Origin: an uncultured Clostridia bacterium
GTDB taxonomy: Bacteria; Bacillota; Clostridia; UBA1381
Direction of reading: 5' to 3'
Length of the DNA: 5,339 nt
NCBI GenBank assembly: GCA_910579415.1
Contig: CAJTUY010000071.1
Span: 297 to 5,635 of the forward strand
In this document: piece by piece, positions 4,426 through 5,339 of the stretch
Position numbering within the stretch: the first letter of the stretch is position 1
How the letters are laid out: each line of letters opens with the position of its first letter
Made by a program: the position numbers and the translations under genes
The notes under the pieces: model-generated
Told to the model about the DNA's origin: nothing
Databases searched by the model: none
What the model saw: the letters and a program-made list of their open reading frames with translations, nothing else

Positions 4426-5339
4426 TCACAATGCTTTCAGATATTCCTCAGCATTTATATATCGTACACCATTTTCTGCTATACAACTTTCTCCTTGATA
4501 TATAACAACCCTTTCAGTAATTTTACCATACTTATTCTCACAAGCCAAACACCTTTTCTCATCAAGCAATTTTATGTACTGATGCGTAACAACTTCTCTA
4601 CTATGTTGTATATCATAAATTTTACACGTATTTGTTTCACTGTCATATACAACCATATCAAACTCACCCACGTCAAACTGCAACCGAAATACTTCTTTCG
4701 TTCTTTTAGCTTTAGCGGTTTCAAGCAGAACTATATCCTTCATCATTTTTCCTCGCACTGCGTCAAGTATTCTGCCGATAATATCACACTTATCATATTC
4801 ACTGATTTCAGAAAATGCGTTGTCATCCATAAGCGAATATACCAAAGCCTGTGCCTGACAATATCTTATTGACGGCTGTGTGAATATAATATTCTCGTAT
4901 GGTTCTATGCCGACCACAGTAGTTTCAACAGGTCCGTAACAAATCAGGTCAAGCGCTTCTAAGTATTCCTTTATTTCCTCAATATGAGTTCGAGTGATAC
5001 CAATTTCCTGCGCCTCTTTGCCGCGAGTTTCCAATCCATCTTCCAGCCTTCTGATTACAGCATCAACAGCTTCTGTGTACTTTTCAGAATCAGACTGACT
5101 TCTCATATCTTTATTTGTCAGAACTTCAAATACAAACTTGTAGTTCATATCCTCTATAGCTCGGTTTATTGCACCTGTAAACTCTTTTGCTTCATACAGG
5201 GTATACAGATGCCTGAACTGTCCGCCTCCCTCACAGCACACAAGGGAATGCTGAATATTTTTGCTTATAGCCGTGCTAATGTATCTTTTCATCCATTCAT
5301 CGCTATTGAATACAGCTTCTTTTGCAGCCAGTTCTTTAT
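4426..5339 (-). CDS. C-terminal part of a large DUF4143-like AAA ATPase with nuclease-like C-terminal domain (partial)
   Basis: 303 residues are visible; the frame stays open at the window edge, so the N-terminus, where any P-loop ATPase domain would be, is missing. ATG 5292 is only an internal methionine: the frame upstream (KELAAKEAVFNSDEWM) is open and continues the protein. Numbering from the edge, ITRTHIEEIKEYLEAL (114-129) resembles the winged-helix segment of DUF4143 ATPases, and FTQPSIRYCQAQALVYSL (152-169) its DpGLR-like segment. The region 201-246 resembles a PD-(D/E)XK fold: LLETAK (204-209), GEFDMVVYD (224-232), then CKIYDIQHS (238-246). In related proteins I recall an E-x-K at this last position, so D-x-Q here may mean a weakened or non-catalytic site. 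Such ATPases are abundant and mostly uncharacterised in Clostridia; defence or DNA-related roles are only suspected. A terminator follows at 4352-4379. The family call is from memory and moderately sure. Confidence 0.68.
   Translation of the reverse strand, partial: KELAAKEAVFNSDEWMKRYISTAISKNIQHSLVCCEGGGQFRHLYTLYEAKEFTGAINRAIEDMNYKFVFEVLTNKDMRSQSDSEKYTEAVDAVIRRLEDGLETRGKEAQEIGITRTHIEEIKEYLEALDLICYGPVETTVVGIEPYENIIFTQPSIRYCQAQALVYSLMDDNAFSEISEYDKCDIIGRILDAVRGKMMKDIVLLETAKAKRTKEVFRLQFDVGEFDMVVYDSETNTCKIYDIQHSREVVTHQYIKLLDEKRCLACENKYGKITERVVIYQGESCIAENGVRYINAEEYLKAL

Noticed and set aside
4273..4872. 199-codon open frame on the + strand
   Set aside because: It lies mostly antisense to the AAA-like gene and crosses the oriT-like repeats and the terminator. 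Its composition is that of an antisense shadow (runs of F, I, S, T) and no ribosome site supports it.

Overview
The window looks like a stretch of genome from an AT-rich, low-GC Gram-positive gut-type Clostridia bacterium (Ruminococcaceae/Oscillospiraceae or Lachnospiraceae). This rests on the strong GGAGG-type ribosome sites, the two-membrane-segment AraC regulator, and protein families that I associate with that group. No rRNA, tRNA, CRISPR array or transposase is visible.

The left part (1-2308, + strand) holds one intact gene for a 749-residue membrane-bound sensor/transcription factor: an extracellular sensor between two membrane segments and a C-terminal AraC-type DNA-binding domain. It has an extended -10 promoter at the left edge. 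Its usual partner (a sugar uptake or carbohydrate gene cluster) is not in the window, so its regulon is unknown.

The middle part (about 2418-4350, - strand) is a small, probably decayed mobilization module. Read from right to left it contains a structured oriT-like intergenic region, a ribbon-helix-helix accessory protein, a MobP3-type relaxase joined to it by TGATG coupling, and a small helix-hairpin-helix protein with its own promoter. The relaxase keeps its nicking domain and its histidine cluster but ends about where the family normally continues. The small protein has an apparent one-base frameshift in an A-run directly after its best start codon. A second 30-codon open frame between relaxase and small gene shows exactly the same ATG + A-run + one-base shift layout.

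The right part (4426-5339, - strand) is the C-terminal portion of a large protein that resembles the DUF4143-type AAA ATPases with a nuclease-like C-terminal domain. It is cut by the window edge and closed by a good intrinsic terminator at 4352-4379. The AraC gene converges on the other genes. I see no integrase and no clear att sites, so whether the AAA-like gene belongs to the mobile module cannot be decided here. Nothing in the window establishes a new system. The best leads are the paired A-run frameshifts, the nested repeats of the oriT-like region and the truncated relaxase.
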